The notes under the pieces were generated by a model that was given only the letters and a program-made list of their open reading frames with translations, was not told the origin of the DNA and did no database searches. A program made the translations under genes and the position numbers. A stretch of DNA of 64,000 bases from JBEVOS01 sp964563395 (GTDB lineage Bacteria > Pseudomonadota > Alphaproteobacteria > Caulobacterales > Aquidulcibacteraceae): assembly GCA_964563395.1 (NCBI GenBank), contig CAZLWK010000006.1:62001-126000 (forward strand), given 5' to 3'. Shown here in pieces: positions 12,895 to 21,245 of this stretch (position 1 is the first letter of the stretch; every line of letters starts with the position of its first letter).

Positions 12895-14001
12895 TCAAGT
12901 TTGGCCGGTGAGAAGAACGACCTTGACGCAGTCGCCGTGATGCTGGTCCGCGATGGCTTGATTGATGTCCGACAAAGGATAGGTGCGGATGAGTTTGTCG
13001 AACGGCAGCCGCCCCGCCTGATAATGCGCGATCAGCTCGGGGATGAAGACGTCGGGATCGCTGTCGCCCTCGATGATGCCCTTGACGGTGTGGCCGAACG
13101 TGACCGCGCTCATCAGATCGCCGGGCATCGGCGTGCCGGGCGGCGCGATGCCGACAATGCCGAAGACGCCTTTCGGCGCGAGGCATTGCATGGCCGCATT
13201 GAGCACGGCTGGAACGCCGGTCGTGTCGAAGGCGTAATCGACGCCGATCGGTGAAATCGCGCGCACCGCGGCCGCGAGATCGGGCGCGGCTGCGGGATCG
13301 ATGGCGTGCGTGGCGCCGAGCTCCAAAGCGAGCGCGCGTCGGCCCGCTTGCGGCTCGACCGCTATGATCGTGGCGCAGCCTTGAATCTTGGCGCCCATCA
13401 CGGCGCTCAATCCCACCGAACCGCCGCCCAGAATGAGCAAGGACGAGCCGGCTTCGCACGCGAGCGAGCGCATGATTCCGCCCGCGCCCGTCTGCACGCC
13501 GCAGCCCAGCGGCCCCATCAATTCCAGCGGCACGCCATCGGGAACCTTGACCACGTTGCGCTCATAGGCGAGCGCATACGTGGCGAAGGAGGATTGGCCG
13601 AAGAAATTGCCGGCGATCCGCTCGTCTCCAGCGGAGATGGCGCGCGCGCCGTCCGTGCGCACGCCGGTGTAATTGAGCATCGGCATCGTGTGGCAATAGG
13701 CGGCGTCGCCGCGCGCGCAGCGGGCGCACTGGCCGCAGGAGCGGAACGTCATCGCCACACGGTCGCCCGGCTTCACCTTGGCGACGGCCTTGCCGATCTT
13801 CTCGACGATGCCGGCGCCCTCATGCCCGAACACGGCGGGCAGCGCGATCGGCCCACCAGCCTTGAACACGAGGTCCGTGTGGCACAGGCCGACGCCGACC
13901 ACGCGCACGAGGATTTCATCGTCGCGCGGCTCGTCGAGCTCCACGGTCTCGATCGTGAAGGGGCCCTGCGCGCTCCGCGCGACCGCCGCCTCTATGCGCA
14001 T
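12895..14001 (-). CDS. Zinc-dependent alcohol dehydrogenase (MDR family)
   Basis: A 368-residue medium-chain dehydrogenase resembling aryl/benzyl-alcohol dehydrogenases. Catalytic zinc ligands are C40 in GLCHTD, H60-E61 in GHEG and a later cysteine in GPLGCGVQTGAG. Structural zinc cysteines are C89, C92, C95 and C103. The NAD-binding glycine motif is LILGGGSVGLSAV. It is the first gene of a two-gene operon with the aldehyde dehydrogenase. Residues that would define substrate are not diagnostic by eye. Confidence 0.92.
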   Translation of the reverse strand: MRIEAAVARSAQGPFTIETVELDEPRDDEILVRVVGVGLCHTDLVFKAGGPIALPAVFGHEGAGIVEKIGKAVAKVKPGDRVAMTFRSCGQCARCARGDAAYCHTMPMLNYTGVRTDGARAISAGDERIAGNFFGQSSFATYALAYERNVVKVPDGVPLELMGPLGCGVQTGAGGIMRSLACEAGSSLLILGGGSVGLSAVMGAKIQGCATIIAVEPQAGRRALALELGATHAIDPAAAPDLAAAVRAISPIGVDYAFDTTGVPAVLNAAMQCLAPKGVFGIVGIAPPGTPMPGDLMSAVTFGHTVKGIIEGDSDPDVFIPELIAHYQAGRLPFDKLIRTYPLSDINQAIADQHHGDCVKVVLLTGQT

Positions 14002-14049
14002 GAGCGCTTCCTCCGTTGCGCCCGGCTTAGCGCAGAAGGCGCGTCGGCC

Positions 14050-15468
14050 TCAAGCGGCGGTCGCGGCGGCGCCCTTGCGGCCGAAGACGAGCTCCCAGGC
14101 GCAGATCAGTAGGATCGATGCGCCGACCAACGGAAACAGCACGCCGAGCGCGATCGCCGTGGCGATCAGCGCGACAGGCGCCCTCACCCCAGCGGGCGCG
14201 GGCGGCGCGCCGAGGCGGCCGGCGGGACGGCGCTTTAGCCACATCCAATAACCGGCGACGACGCTAGCGATCATCAGGAGGCAAACCGCCAGCATCAGCA
14301 GCTGATTGGCGAGGCCGAATTGCCGCCCAAGATGCGTGAGCACCCCGAACTCAACGACTTTGCCGAGGGGGCTATATTGATCCCAGCCGATATCGCCCAG
14401 GATCGCGCCGTTTGAAGGGTTCACATAGAGGGTGCGCTGCGCCTCGGCTTTGTCCGGCACGTAACTCAGCGTGAACACCCCATCGGGCGCGCTTGGATAG
14501 AGCACGCGCAATCCATCGCCACCTGCTTGATGCGCTCCCGCGATGGCGACCAGCCGATCAACGCCGATGGGCGCGGCGTGCGCGCCGTGCTGCGCCGCCG
14601 CGAGCGGCATGGACACGTGGCGAAGCGCCCAAGGCAGATCCCGCGCCGTCTCCTCGCCTAATACCGCTGCCGCGCTCTGGTGTCGCCCATGATCGTGCGC
14701 GCTGGGCGCGGCGGGCGCGCTGTGAAAATTCGGCGTCGGCGCCATCGCCGCGCTCAAGAACGAAACCGTGCCGAGCTTGGCGAGCTGATTGCCCCAAAAG
14801 CCCGACCAGGGCAGCCCCGTGAGAATGAGGAAAGCCACGAACAGCGCATTCCACGCAAACGGCACGGCATGAAGATCGCGCAGCAGCGACCGACCCTTGG
14901 CGTTCAAGCGCGGCAGCGCCACCCCGCCCTTCCGCGCCTTGCGCGGCCACCAGAGGAACACACCGGTGACCAGCAGCACGAACGCCCAGCACGCAGCGAA
15001 TTCCACAACATAATCGCCGATCGACCCGGCCAGCAATTCGCCATGCAAACGGGAGACAATATCCATTACGCGCCCATCGGCTTCGATCATGCCGGTGAGC
15101 GCGCCCGTCGCCGGATCCGCGAACACGACACGGCGCACGCCCTCGCCGTCGATAATGGTCCATTCGGCGGCCCTGTCCGGCGCGACGGGCGCGGTGTAGC
15201 GCTGGATTTGCGCGCCCGGAAAGGATGCGCGCACGGACGCCTCCTGGATGGAAGGCGCGACGTGCGCCGCCGACGGCGCCACATAGGTGGCGTTGCGATA
15301 AACGACGCCCTCGATCTCGTGCTGAAAGAGATAGAGCGCGCCCGTCAACGCCAGCACGATGAGAAACGGCGCGACAAAAATTCCCGCATAGAAATGCCAG
15401 CGCCAAATCAGGTGGTAGAGCCCGCTTTGCGCGGGCTCCGCCGTTTTGACTTCGAGCTCGTTCGCCAT
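14050..15468 (-). CDS. PepSY-associated inner-membrane protein
   Basis: A 472-residue membrane protein of the PepSY_TM family, which often accompanies TonB siderophore receptors and is thought to act in ferric or other metal reduction. The first membrane helix is about 20-50 (WRWHFYAGIFVAPFLIVLAL), followed by a periplasmic PepSY region. Further helices lie near 160-180, 205-230, 395-415 and 440-465. A His-rich loop (AHDHGRHQ) lies between helices. It is 10 bp downstream of the TonB receptor gene on the same strand, so the two work together in metal uptake. Confidence 0.85.
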   Translation of the reverse strand: MANELEVKTAEPAQSGLYHLIWRWHFYAGIFVAPFLIVLALTGALYLFQHEIEGVVYRNATYVAPSAAHVAPSIQEASVRASFPGAQIQRYTAPVAPDRAAEWTIIDGEGVRRVVFADPATGALTGMIEADGRVMDIVSRLHGELLAGSIGDYVVEFAACWAFVLLVTGVFLWWPRKARKGGVALPRLNAKGRSLLRDLHAVPFAWNALFVAFLILTGLPWSGFWGNQLAKLGTVSFLSAAMAPTPNFHSAPAAPSAHDHGRHQSAAAVLGEETARDLPWALRHVSMPLAAAQHGAHAAPIGVDRLVAIAGAHQAGGDGLRVLYPSAPDGVFTLSYVPDKAEAQRTLYVNPSNGAILGDIGWDQYSPLGKVVEFGVLTHLGRQFGLANQLLMLAVCLLMIASVVAGYWMWLKRRPAGRLGAPPAPAGVRAPVALIATAIALGVLFPLVGASILLICAWELVFGRKGAAATAA

Positions 15469-15478
15469 GGGCCGCGCC

Positions 15479-17578
15479 TCAAAAATCGCGGGTCACGCGC
15501 AGATTGGCCTGCAACGGCTCACCGGGAAAGACCGAAAAGTCGTTGAATTCGCGCGTGTAATAGCGCTCGTCGAACAGATTGGTGATTGCGAGCTCGATTC
15601 GCGTTTCACCAAGCGCGTAGGCGGCGCCGATGTCGAGCGTCACATAATCCGGAAGATCGACGTCGCTGGCCAAGAGCCCGGGAAACACCTCCACGCGCGC
15701 ATTGCTGAATTGGCGCTCTCCCACATAATTGACGCCGGCGCGGAGCTGGAGCGGCGTGTTTGGAACATCGTAGCGCATGAAGAGATTGGCCTGATGCTCA
15801 GGCGTGTCGGCGACGTCATCGCCTCGATCGCCATTATTGCTCCTGGTCACCTCCGAATCCATCCAGGCATAGCCGCCTTGAAGGAAAAGGTTTTCCGTCA
15901 CGCGCCAAGAGCCCTCAAGCTCAACGCCGCGCACGCGCACCTCGCCCGTTTGGATCGAAAACCCGTCATTCAACGGATCGGCCGTCAAAACATTGGTGCG
16001 CTTGATCTCGAACGCGCTGATGCTGCCGCTGATATCGTCCGAAACATAGCGCACGCCGGCCTCGATCTGTTCCGATTCCTCAGGGTCGAAGGCGCGCCCA
16101 TCGGCGGAGCGGCTGCCCGCGCTGCTTTCGATGTCAAAGCCCGTATTGAAGCCGCCAAACAGAGAGAAGCCGCCGCCGAGACGCAGCGTCGATCCCACTT
16201 GATAGGTGACAATGTCGAATTTTGAGTCGTCCGCCGCGCCGTTGAATACGGTCTCGACCTCGAATTCCGATCCGCGCACGCCGAGAACCACGTTCCATGC
16301 CTCGGTAAGGTCGATCAGATCCTGCACATAGATGGAATGGCTGACCACATCGCTGCCGAAATCGAAGCTGAACGCATAGGGGCGCTCTGGCACGAGCCCA
16401 TAGACCGGATCGAGCGCGTTGATGGGCGCGACGGCGTCGATGTCCTCCTGATAGAAGGCGCCCTGCTCGTTATTGTACTCAGCGCCGATCAGGAGCGCGT
16501 GCGTCATCCCCGCCAGCGTGATCTCGCCGGTGAGATCGACTTGAGCGATCGTGTAATTGTCATCCTCCTTGCCGAAGCGGCCCGTGCGATTGACGGTGAC
16601 GCCGTCAGCCTCCACGGCGCGCACGCGCAGCTGCGTGAAATTGGAATCGAAGCCCGAATAGGAAAGCCGCGGCGTCATTGTCCAATGCGGCGACAAGCGC
16701 ACATCCGCCCAAGCCTGAATGAGCGGCGCGAACGCCTCCAGATCGCCCGTGGCGGGATCGCCCAGGAACCGATCCTCCGGAATTTCCGCGACGCCGTTCG
16801 CGCGCACGGTCCCCACGAGCGGCAGTCCGGGATTGCGCAAGGTGCGCCGCTCCACCCATTCGCCGACGACATAGGCCGTCACGGCCGGGCTCGCGGCCCA
16901 GGTCAGCGAAAGGCCGAGATTTTCGCGATCGAGATCCTGAAAATCGACGAACGTGCTTGAGCGTTCGATTTCGCCGTTGGCGCGGAAAAAGAGGCCGTGC
17001 TCCGCGCTTAAAGGACCCGTCACATCGAAATTGACCGCGGCCTGATCGAAGGAGCCGATCAAGGCGCCGACCGAACCGCCAAACTCGCGCTCGGGCCGCT
17101 TGGTGACGATGGAAATAACGCCGCCAACCGCCGATTGGCCGAACAGAACCGAGGATGGCCCCTTCAACACCTCGATGCGATCGACATTGGTGAGCGCGGA
17201 GGCGTCGACGTCCTCATAATAGCGCTGGCGCACGCCATTGCGCATCTGATCGGCCAGAAAGCCGCGAATGCGCAGGGAGAAACTTTGATAGGCCGAGGTG
17301 CGCGGCGTGCCGACACTGGCCGAGGGCACGGCGCGCAAGGCGTCGCCGATGCTGCGCACATTGCGCTCCGCCAGCGCTTCGGCGTCCAGCACCTGAACGC
17401 CTTGCGGGACTTCGTCGAGCGGAATGCCCGACCGTTCGCCGAAGCCGCCGCTGGCCTTCACGCCGGTGACGATAATGGTGTCTGATGATGTGTCCTGCGC
17501 TGCCGCGTGAAGCGGAAAGGCAAGAAAGGCGGCCATGCTCGCGCCAGCGAGCATGATGTGAGACTGCACTTTGGACAT
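15479..17578 (-). CDS. TonB-dependent siderophore-type receptor
   Basis: A 699-residue outer-membrane receptor. A signal peptide (about 1-27, ending AAAQ) precedes a TonB-box-like TIIVTG. The plug domain contains VLKGPSSVLFGQSAVGGVIS, and the 22-strand barrel ends in the expected terminal phenylalanine (NLRVTRDF). The length and plug pattern match ferric-siderophore receptors, but the ligand is unknown. It is first in a likely operon with the PepSY protein; a DUF2946 gene lies upstream on the same strand, which suggests regulated metal acquisition. Confidence 0.93.
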   Translation of the reverse strand: MSKVQSHIMLAGASMAAFLAFPLHAAAQDTSSDTIIVTGVKASGGFGERSGIPLDEVPQGVQVLDAEALAERNVRSIGDALRAVPSASVGTPRTSAYQSFSLRIRGFLADQMRNGVRQRYYEDVDASALTNVDRIEVLKGPSSVLFGQSAVGGVISIVTKRPEREFGGSVGALIGSFDQAAVNFDVTGPLSAEHGLFFRANGEIERSSTFVDFQDLDRENLGLSLTWAASPAVTAYVVGEWVERRTLRNPGLPLVGTVRANGVAEIPEDRFLGDPATGDLEAFAPLIQAWADVRLSPHWTMTPRLSYSGFDSNFTQLRVRAVEADGVTVNRTGRFGKEDDNYTIAQVDLTGEITLAGMTHALLIGAEYNNEQGAFYQEDIDAVAPINALDPVYGLVPERPYAFSFDFGSDVVSHSIYVQDLIDLTEAWNVVLGVRGSEFEVETVFNGAADDSKFDIVTYQVGSTLRLGGGFSLFGGFNTGFDIESSAGSRSADGRAFDPEESEQIEAGVRYVSDDISGSISAFEIKRTNVLTADPLNDGFSIQTGEVRVRGVELEGSWRVTENLFLQGGYAWMDSEVTRSNNGDRGDDVADTPEHQANLFMRYDVPNTPLQLRAGVNYVGERQFSNARVEVFPGLLASDVDLPDYVTLDIGAAYALGETRIELAITNLFDERYYTREFNDFSVFPGEPLQANLRVTRDF

Positions 17579-17646
17579 GTTGAAAAAGCTCTCTCAAGCG
17601 CGTGCGCGCATGTCTGATCTGCGGGCGAAACCCCGCGGCGAAGCGA

Positions 17647-18030
17647 TCAGACGAGAGCGGGCGGTCCGGTGCTCCAGGGTGGCGGCGCGGCAAGACCTTG
17701 GCCGGGCCGCACATCGACGCTGCGCGGCGCGCGATCGTGCGAGGCGGCGACGGCGACTTCGAGCGCTGCGCCATCGGCCGGCGGCGCCACGGGCGCGATA
17801 AGAGCAAAAACGCAGGGCGCTTCTTCTTGCGCGGGCTTTTCAGGCGCGTCGGCCGCGCCGGACAGGTCATGCGTGACGACCGCGCCCTGCAGCGTGCACA
17901 TCGTCACGGTGAGGCCGCGCGCATCCGCGTCTTGCGCCAGCATGTAGCCGGCGGGCACGAGCGCGCGCATCGCAAAGACGACGAGCGTCGCGAGCGCGAT
18001 AATGGAGTGGAAGGCCCCCGCTCTCCTCAT
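17647..18030 (-). CDS. DUF2946-like exported protein
   Basis: A 127-residue protein with an N-terminal hydrophobic segment (SIIALATLVVFAMRALVPAGYM). A short extracytoplasmic region with two cysteines and a C-terminal proline-rich tail follow. The ALVPAGYM segment and the small size fit DUF2946, a family encoded near TonB receptors and copper genes. Its function is unknown. It lies 68 bp upstream of the TonB receptor gene on the same strand and may be co-transcribed. Confidence 0.65.
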   Translation of the reverse strand: MRRAGAFHSIIALATLVVFAMRALVPAGYMLAQDADARGLTVTMCTLQGAVVTHDLSGAADAPEKPAQEEAPCVFALIAPVAPPADGAALEVAVAASHDRAPRSVDVRPGQGLAAPPPWSTGPPALV

Positions 18031-18108
18031 GGAAGCAGCGTTATATAGAAGCGCGCGCGCCGCGATAGGCTACGCTCGCGGGGCGAATTGCCTCGCCGCC
18101 GGCGTATT

Positions 18109-18360
18109 TCAAACTTGAAAAACGGGATCGAGATCGTGGATGGCGCGCCGCAGGCGCGCATTCTCCGCTTCAAGCTGCTTGATGCGCTGAATCTGCGAAA
18201 GCCGCAGCCCGCCGAAATCGCGCCGCCACCGAAAATAGGTCGGCTCGGTGACGCCGATCGCCTTGGCGGCGTCGGCGATCATTGCGCCGCGGTCGATCAT
18301 GTGCTGCGCAAGCTCAAGCTTGCTCGCAATCTCTTCCGGAGAATGACGTTTCCACCGCAT
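18109..18360 (-). CDS. Orphan IS3-type OrfA-like HTH protein
   Basis: An 83-residue protein matching IS3-family transposase OrfA: an HTH (IASKLELAQHMIDRGAMIAD and GVTEPTYFRWRRDFGG), then a leucine-zipper-like IKQLEAENARLRRAI. No OrfB, DDE domain or terminal inverted repeats are visible on either side. ATG 18360 has a good GGGGAG site. It is either an insertion-sequence remnant or a domesticated DNA-binding protein. A relative lies at 46043-46300. Confidence 0.75.
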   Translation of the reverse strand: MRWKRHSPEEIASKLELAQHMIDRGAMIADAAKAIGVTEPTYFRWRRDFGGLRLSQIQRIKQLEAENARLRRAIHDLDPVFQV

Positions 18361-18495
18361 TGACCCGCTCCCCAACGGACCTGGATCGCGGCTTGGCGGG
18401 CTTCTAATTCACCCGCGATTACAAAGCCGTGCGCGATCGGTCCGATGCAGTAACAAGATTACCTGCGACAAACTTACGCCGCGATGACGCCCAGA

Positions 18496-19950
18496 TTACG
18501 CTGCTGTCATATCACTAGGAATCGCCTGTGGGGCGAACGGCGACTCCTCGAACGGGAACGTCAAAACTAGCCGGGCGCCCGCGCCGGGCGCGCTTTCCAA
18601 GCTCACGGCGCCCCTATGCAGATCGACGATGCTCTTCGTGATCGGCAGCCCAAGGCCAAGCCTGTCGCCGGCGGGCGTGCGCACGCGGTCGGCCCGATAA
18701 AAGCGATCGAAGATGTGGGGCTGATCCTCTTCTGGAATGCCTTCGCCGGTGTCCGCCACCTCGATCTCAAGCGCGCCGGCCTGGTTTTGGCGCGCTTCAA
18801 TGCGCACCGACCCGCCGCTCGGCGTGTGGGCGATGGCGTTCGCCACCAGATTGCTGACGGCGCGCTGAAACAAGACACGGTCGACGCGGCCCCGCGCGCC
18901 GGGTTCGCAGACCACGTCCAGCGAGACGCCCGCCTCGGCGGCGCTGGCCTCGTAGAACGCGCGGATCAGTTCGAGCTCGCGCGCGGCGCTGATTTCCTGA
19001 CGCTGCAGCGCGACCTGCGTGCTGCCGGCCCGGGCGAGGAACAAAAGCCCCTCCACGATGCTGCTCAGCCGCTGGCACTCCTCCATGTTGGAGGCCAGGG
19101 CCTCGGCGTATTCGTCCTTGGTGCGCGCGCGCGCGAGGGTGACTTCGGCCGCCAGCATCATCTTGTTGACCGGACTGCGCAGTTCGTGGGCCACATTGTC
19201 CGCATAATGCTGCAGAGCGGCGTAAGCGCGCTCCAATTGCTCCAAGACCTTGTTGAATTCCTCCGCGTCGCGCCGCAGCACCCGGCCGATATGATTGCCG
19301 TAAATGGACACGCAGATGACGATTAGGAGGATGACGCCCACGACGAGAAATTCCAGCCGGCGCAGCATTTGAGCGTTTTCGGCTTGCGCCTGAAGGTGCC
19401 GCAGCTGGATCGTGTCGATCGTATCGAGCGTGCCGGCGATGGCGTTGGTGAGCTGGGCATAGATCCGGTCCATGCTGGCCATGTTGCGGCCGGCCTCGTC
19501 ATCTTGGCCACGCGCGATCAGATCAAAGATCATGTCCGCTCGGCTCACCATATTGTCCATGGCGTAGCGGACATCGGCGAGCGCGTTGATCACATGGGCT
19601 CGCTCCTGCGGGCTGACACTCATGATCAATTCCCGCTCGATGGAATCGCCCTTGGCGTTGAAGGCGGCGAGCGCGAGATCGCGGCGCGCGCGCTCGGCCT
19701 CAACTTGCCCACTGTCGAACACGTCATTGCCGGGGGCGTTGACGCGCTGCGCGAGGCGGCCAAGATCGCCCACCGCCGCCGCGCGCTCCGCCCAGGCCTG
19801 GCTTGTCCGCACGGCGTTTTCATAGGCGCCCATGATGCTTTGGCTGAGCAGCAGCGTCGCAACGATCGTGAGAATGTCCACGAAGGCGAGCGCGAAATAA
19901 ACCAGATGCAGCCGGCTATTGGTGCGCCGATCGAAGCTAACGGAGGACAT
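18496..19950 (-). CDS. Sensor histidine kinase
   Basis: A 484-residue membrane kinase. Membrane helices at about 15-37 and 201-218 bracket a helical periplasmic sensor region. A HAMP-like linker leads to the phosphoacceptor H255 in NVAHELRSP, then N box NLVANAIAHT and G boxes DTGEGIPEED and GLGLPI. It overlaps the response-regulator gene by 14 nt, so the two are a coupled pair. The stimulus is unknown; neighbouring metal-uptake genes and the giant peroxidase gene on the opposite strand are candidate targets. Confidence 0.92.
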   Translation of the reverse strand: MSSVSFDRRTNSRLHLVYFALAFVDILTIVATLLLSQSIMGAYENAVRTSQAWAERAAAVGDLGRLAQRVNAPGNDVFDSGQVEAERARRDLALAAFNAKGDSIERELIMSVSPQERAHVINALADVRYAMDNMVSRADMIFDLIARGQDDEAGRNMASMDRIYAQLTNAIAGTLDTIDTIQLRHLQAQAENAQMLRRLEFLVVGVILLIVICVSIYGNHIGRVLRRDAEEFNKVLEQLERAYAALQHYADNVAHELRSPVNKMMLAAEVTLARARTKDEYAEALASNMEECQRLSSIVEGLLFLARAGSTQVALQRQEISAARELELIRAFYEASAAEAGVSLDVVCEPGARGRVDRVLFQRAVSNLVANAIAHTPSGGSVRIEARQNQAGALEIEVADTGEGIPEEDQPHIFDRFYRADRVRTPAGDRLGLGLPITKSIVDLHRGAVSLESAPGAGARLVLTFPFEESPFAPQAIPSDMTAA

Positions 19951-20602
19951 AGCCCCGCCCCCGCACCGTATGGATCAGCTTGCGCGGAAAGGGATCGTCG
20001 ATCTTCGCGCGCAGACGACGGATATTGACGTCGATAACATTGCTGTCGCTCTCGAAATTCATCTCCCACACGCGCTCGGCGATATAGGTGCGCGAAAGGA
20101 CGTCGTCCTGATGGCGCATTAAGAGCTCGAGCAGCTGAATTTCCTTGGCGGTGAGTTCGATCGCCACGTCGCCGCGGCGGGCCTTGCCGCGCAGGGGATC
20201 GAGCACGAGATCGGCTACCTGCAAAATCGATCCGCCCGCTTGAACATTGCGCCGCATGATGGCGCGCACACGGGCGAGCAATTCTCCAAATGCAAAGGGC
20301 TTAACCAGATAATCGTCCGCGCCGAGCGAAAGGCCGCGAATGCGATCGGTTACGGATTCGCGCGCCGTCAGCACGAGCACGGGCGGCGGGCGCTGCAATT
20401 TACCAAGATCGCTCAGCACCGACCAACCGTCGGCGACCGGCGGCATGATATCGAGGATCATCAGATCGTATTGACCGGTGGAGGCGAGCTCCAGCCCGTC
20501 ATGGCCGTCGGCGCAGACGTCGACGATAAAGCCCTCCTCGCTGAGCCCCCTTTTCAGGTAGCTCGACGTTTTCGGATCATCCTCAACGACCAAAAGCTTC
20601 AT
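19937..20602 (-). CDS. OmpR-family response regulator
   Basis: A 221-residue two-domain regulator. The receiver has acidic residues E7-D8-D9, phosphoacceptor D51 in MILDIMPP, and the conserved lysine in YLVKPFAFGE. The C-terminal winged helix contains ELTAKEIQLLELLMRH and the terminal IHTVRGRGYVLR. The sequence style (KTSSYLKRGLSEEGF) resembles heavy-metal responsive regulators such as CusR, which is suggestive only. It is first in the operon with the kinase and is divergent from the peroxidase gene 643 bp away. Confidence 0.92.
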   Translation of the reverse strand: MKLLVVEDDPKTSSYLKRGLSEEGFIVDVCADGHDGLELASTGQYDLMILDIMPPVADGWSVLSDLGKLQRPPPVLVLTARESVTDRIRGLSLGADDYLVKPFAFGELLARVRAIMRRNVQAGGSILQVADLVLDPLRGKARRGDVAIELTAKEIQLLELLMRHQDDVLSRTYIAERVWEMNFESDSNVIDVNIRRLRAKIDDPFPRKLIHTVRGRGYVLR

Positions 20603-21245
20603 TGAACGCGCTCACCCCTCAGGCGCGATGCAAGACTTGGGCTTAGTTACGGTCGGGCGTGCGCGCAACACATCGACAATCGCCAGAGGGGCGAGAATTT
20701 TTAAGGTTATCAGGGGTCAGACGCGTGTTCACCGCGCGCGCTTTCGTGGGGCTCGGCGGCCCAGCGCCGCCGTCGTACAAGCGTTAAAAAGCGGACCTCA
20801 ACACCTCTGCGACATTCTGACACACATCCAGTTTGAGCGTGATGCGCGTGTCGCGAAATTGCTCGACGCACTTCGCGCGTCCGGAGAAAAATCCTGCACG
20901 CTGCTCGGATCGAAGATCTCGCTGTCGCCGCGGCGCGTCTTGCTTTTCGCGAGAAGGGTTCGAATGCGCACGTGCACTGATGTGCGCAACGCCGCGATCG
21001 TTCAATTCATCACGACGTCGCAAATGCGCGTCCAAAAACATGAATTGAAACTTCTTTCGACGCGGCGCGCGCGCAATTCCCTCCACGCGCGTAGCGGCCA
21101 ACGCAAACCGATTGCTGCGACAAGTTGTTCCCGACATTTTGCCGGAGAGGCGCAACGGGTGTGCGCGCCTTTGAGCGTCGCTTTTGGCGCTCGCACTGCG
21201 GCGTGCGCGCTGGCGGAGAATTATTGTTAAACGGGGGGTTCAGTC
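20603..21245. other. Intergenic control region between two-component operon and peroxidase gene
   Basis: These 643 bp separate two divergent genes. Open frames exist on both strands but have arginine-rich, shadow-like composition and no ribosome sites, so I see no gene. The region must hold promoters for both directions. The last bases before the GTG at 21246 carry a G-rich ribosome site (GGGGGG). No clear repeat or operator was recognised. Confidence 0.5.

Noticed and set aside
12881..13459. N-terminal extension of the aldehyde dehydrogenase to 668 residues
   Set aside because: The extension is the off-frame shadow of the alcohol dehydrogenase gene; ATG 12880 has a good ribosome site and matches the family start.
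20628..21230. A 200-codon open frame upstream of the peroxidase gene
   Set aside because: No ribosome site, arginine-rich shadow-like composition and no recognisable motif; the region is better explained as divergent control DNA.
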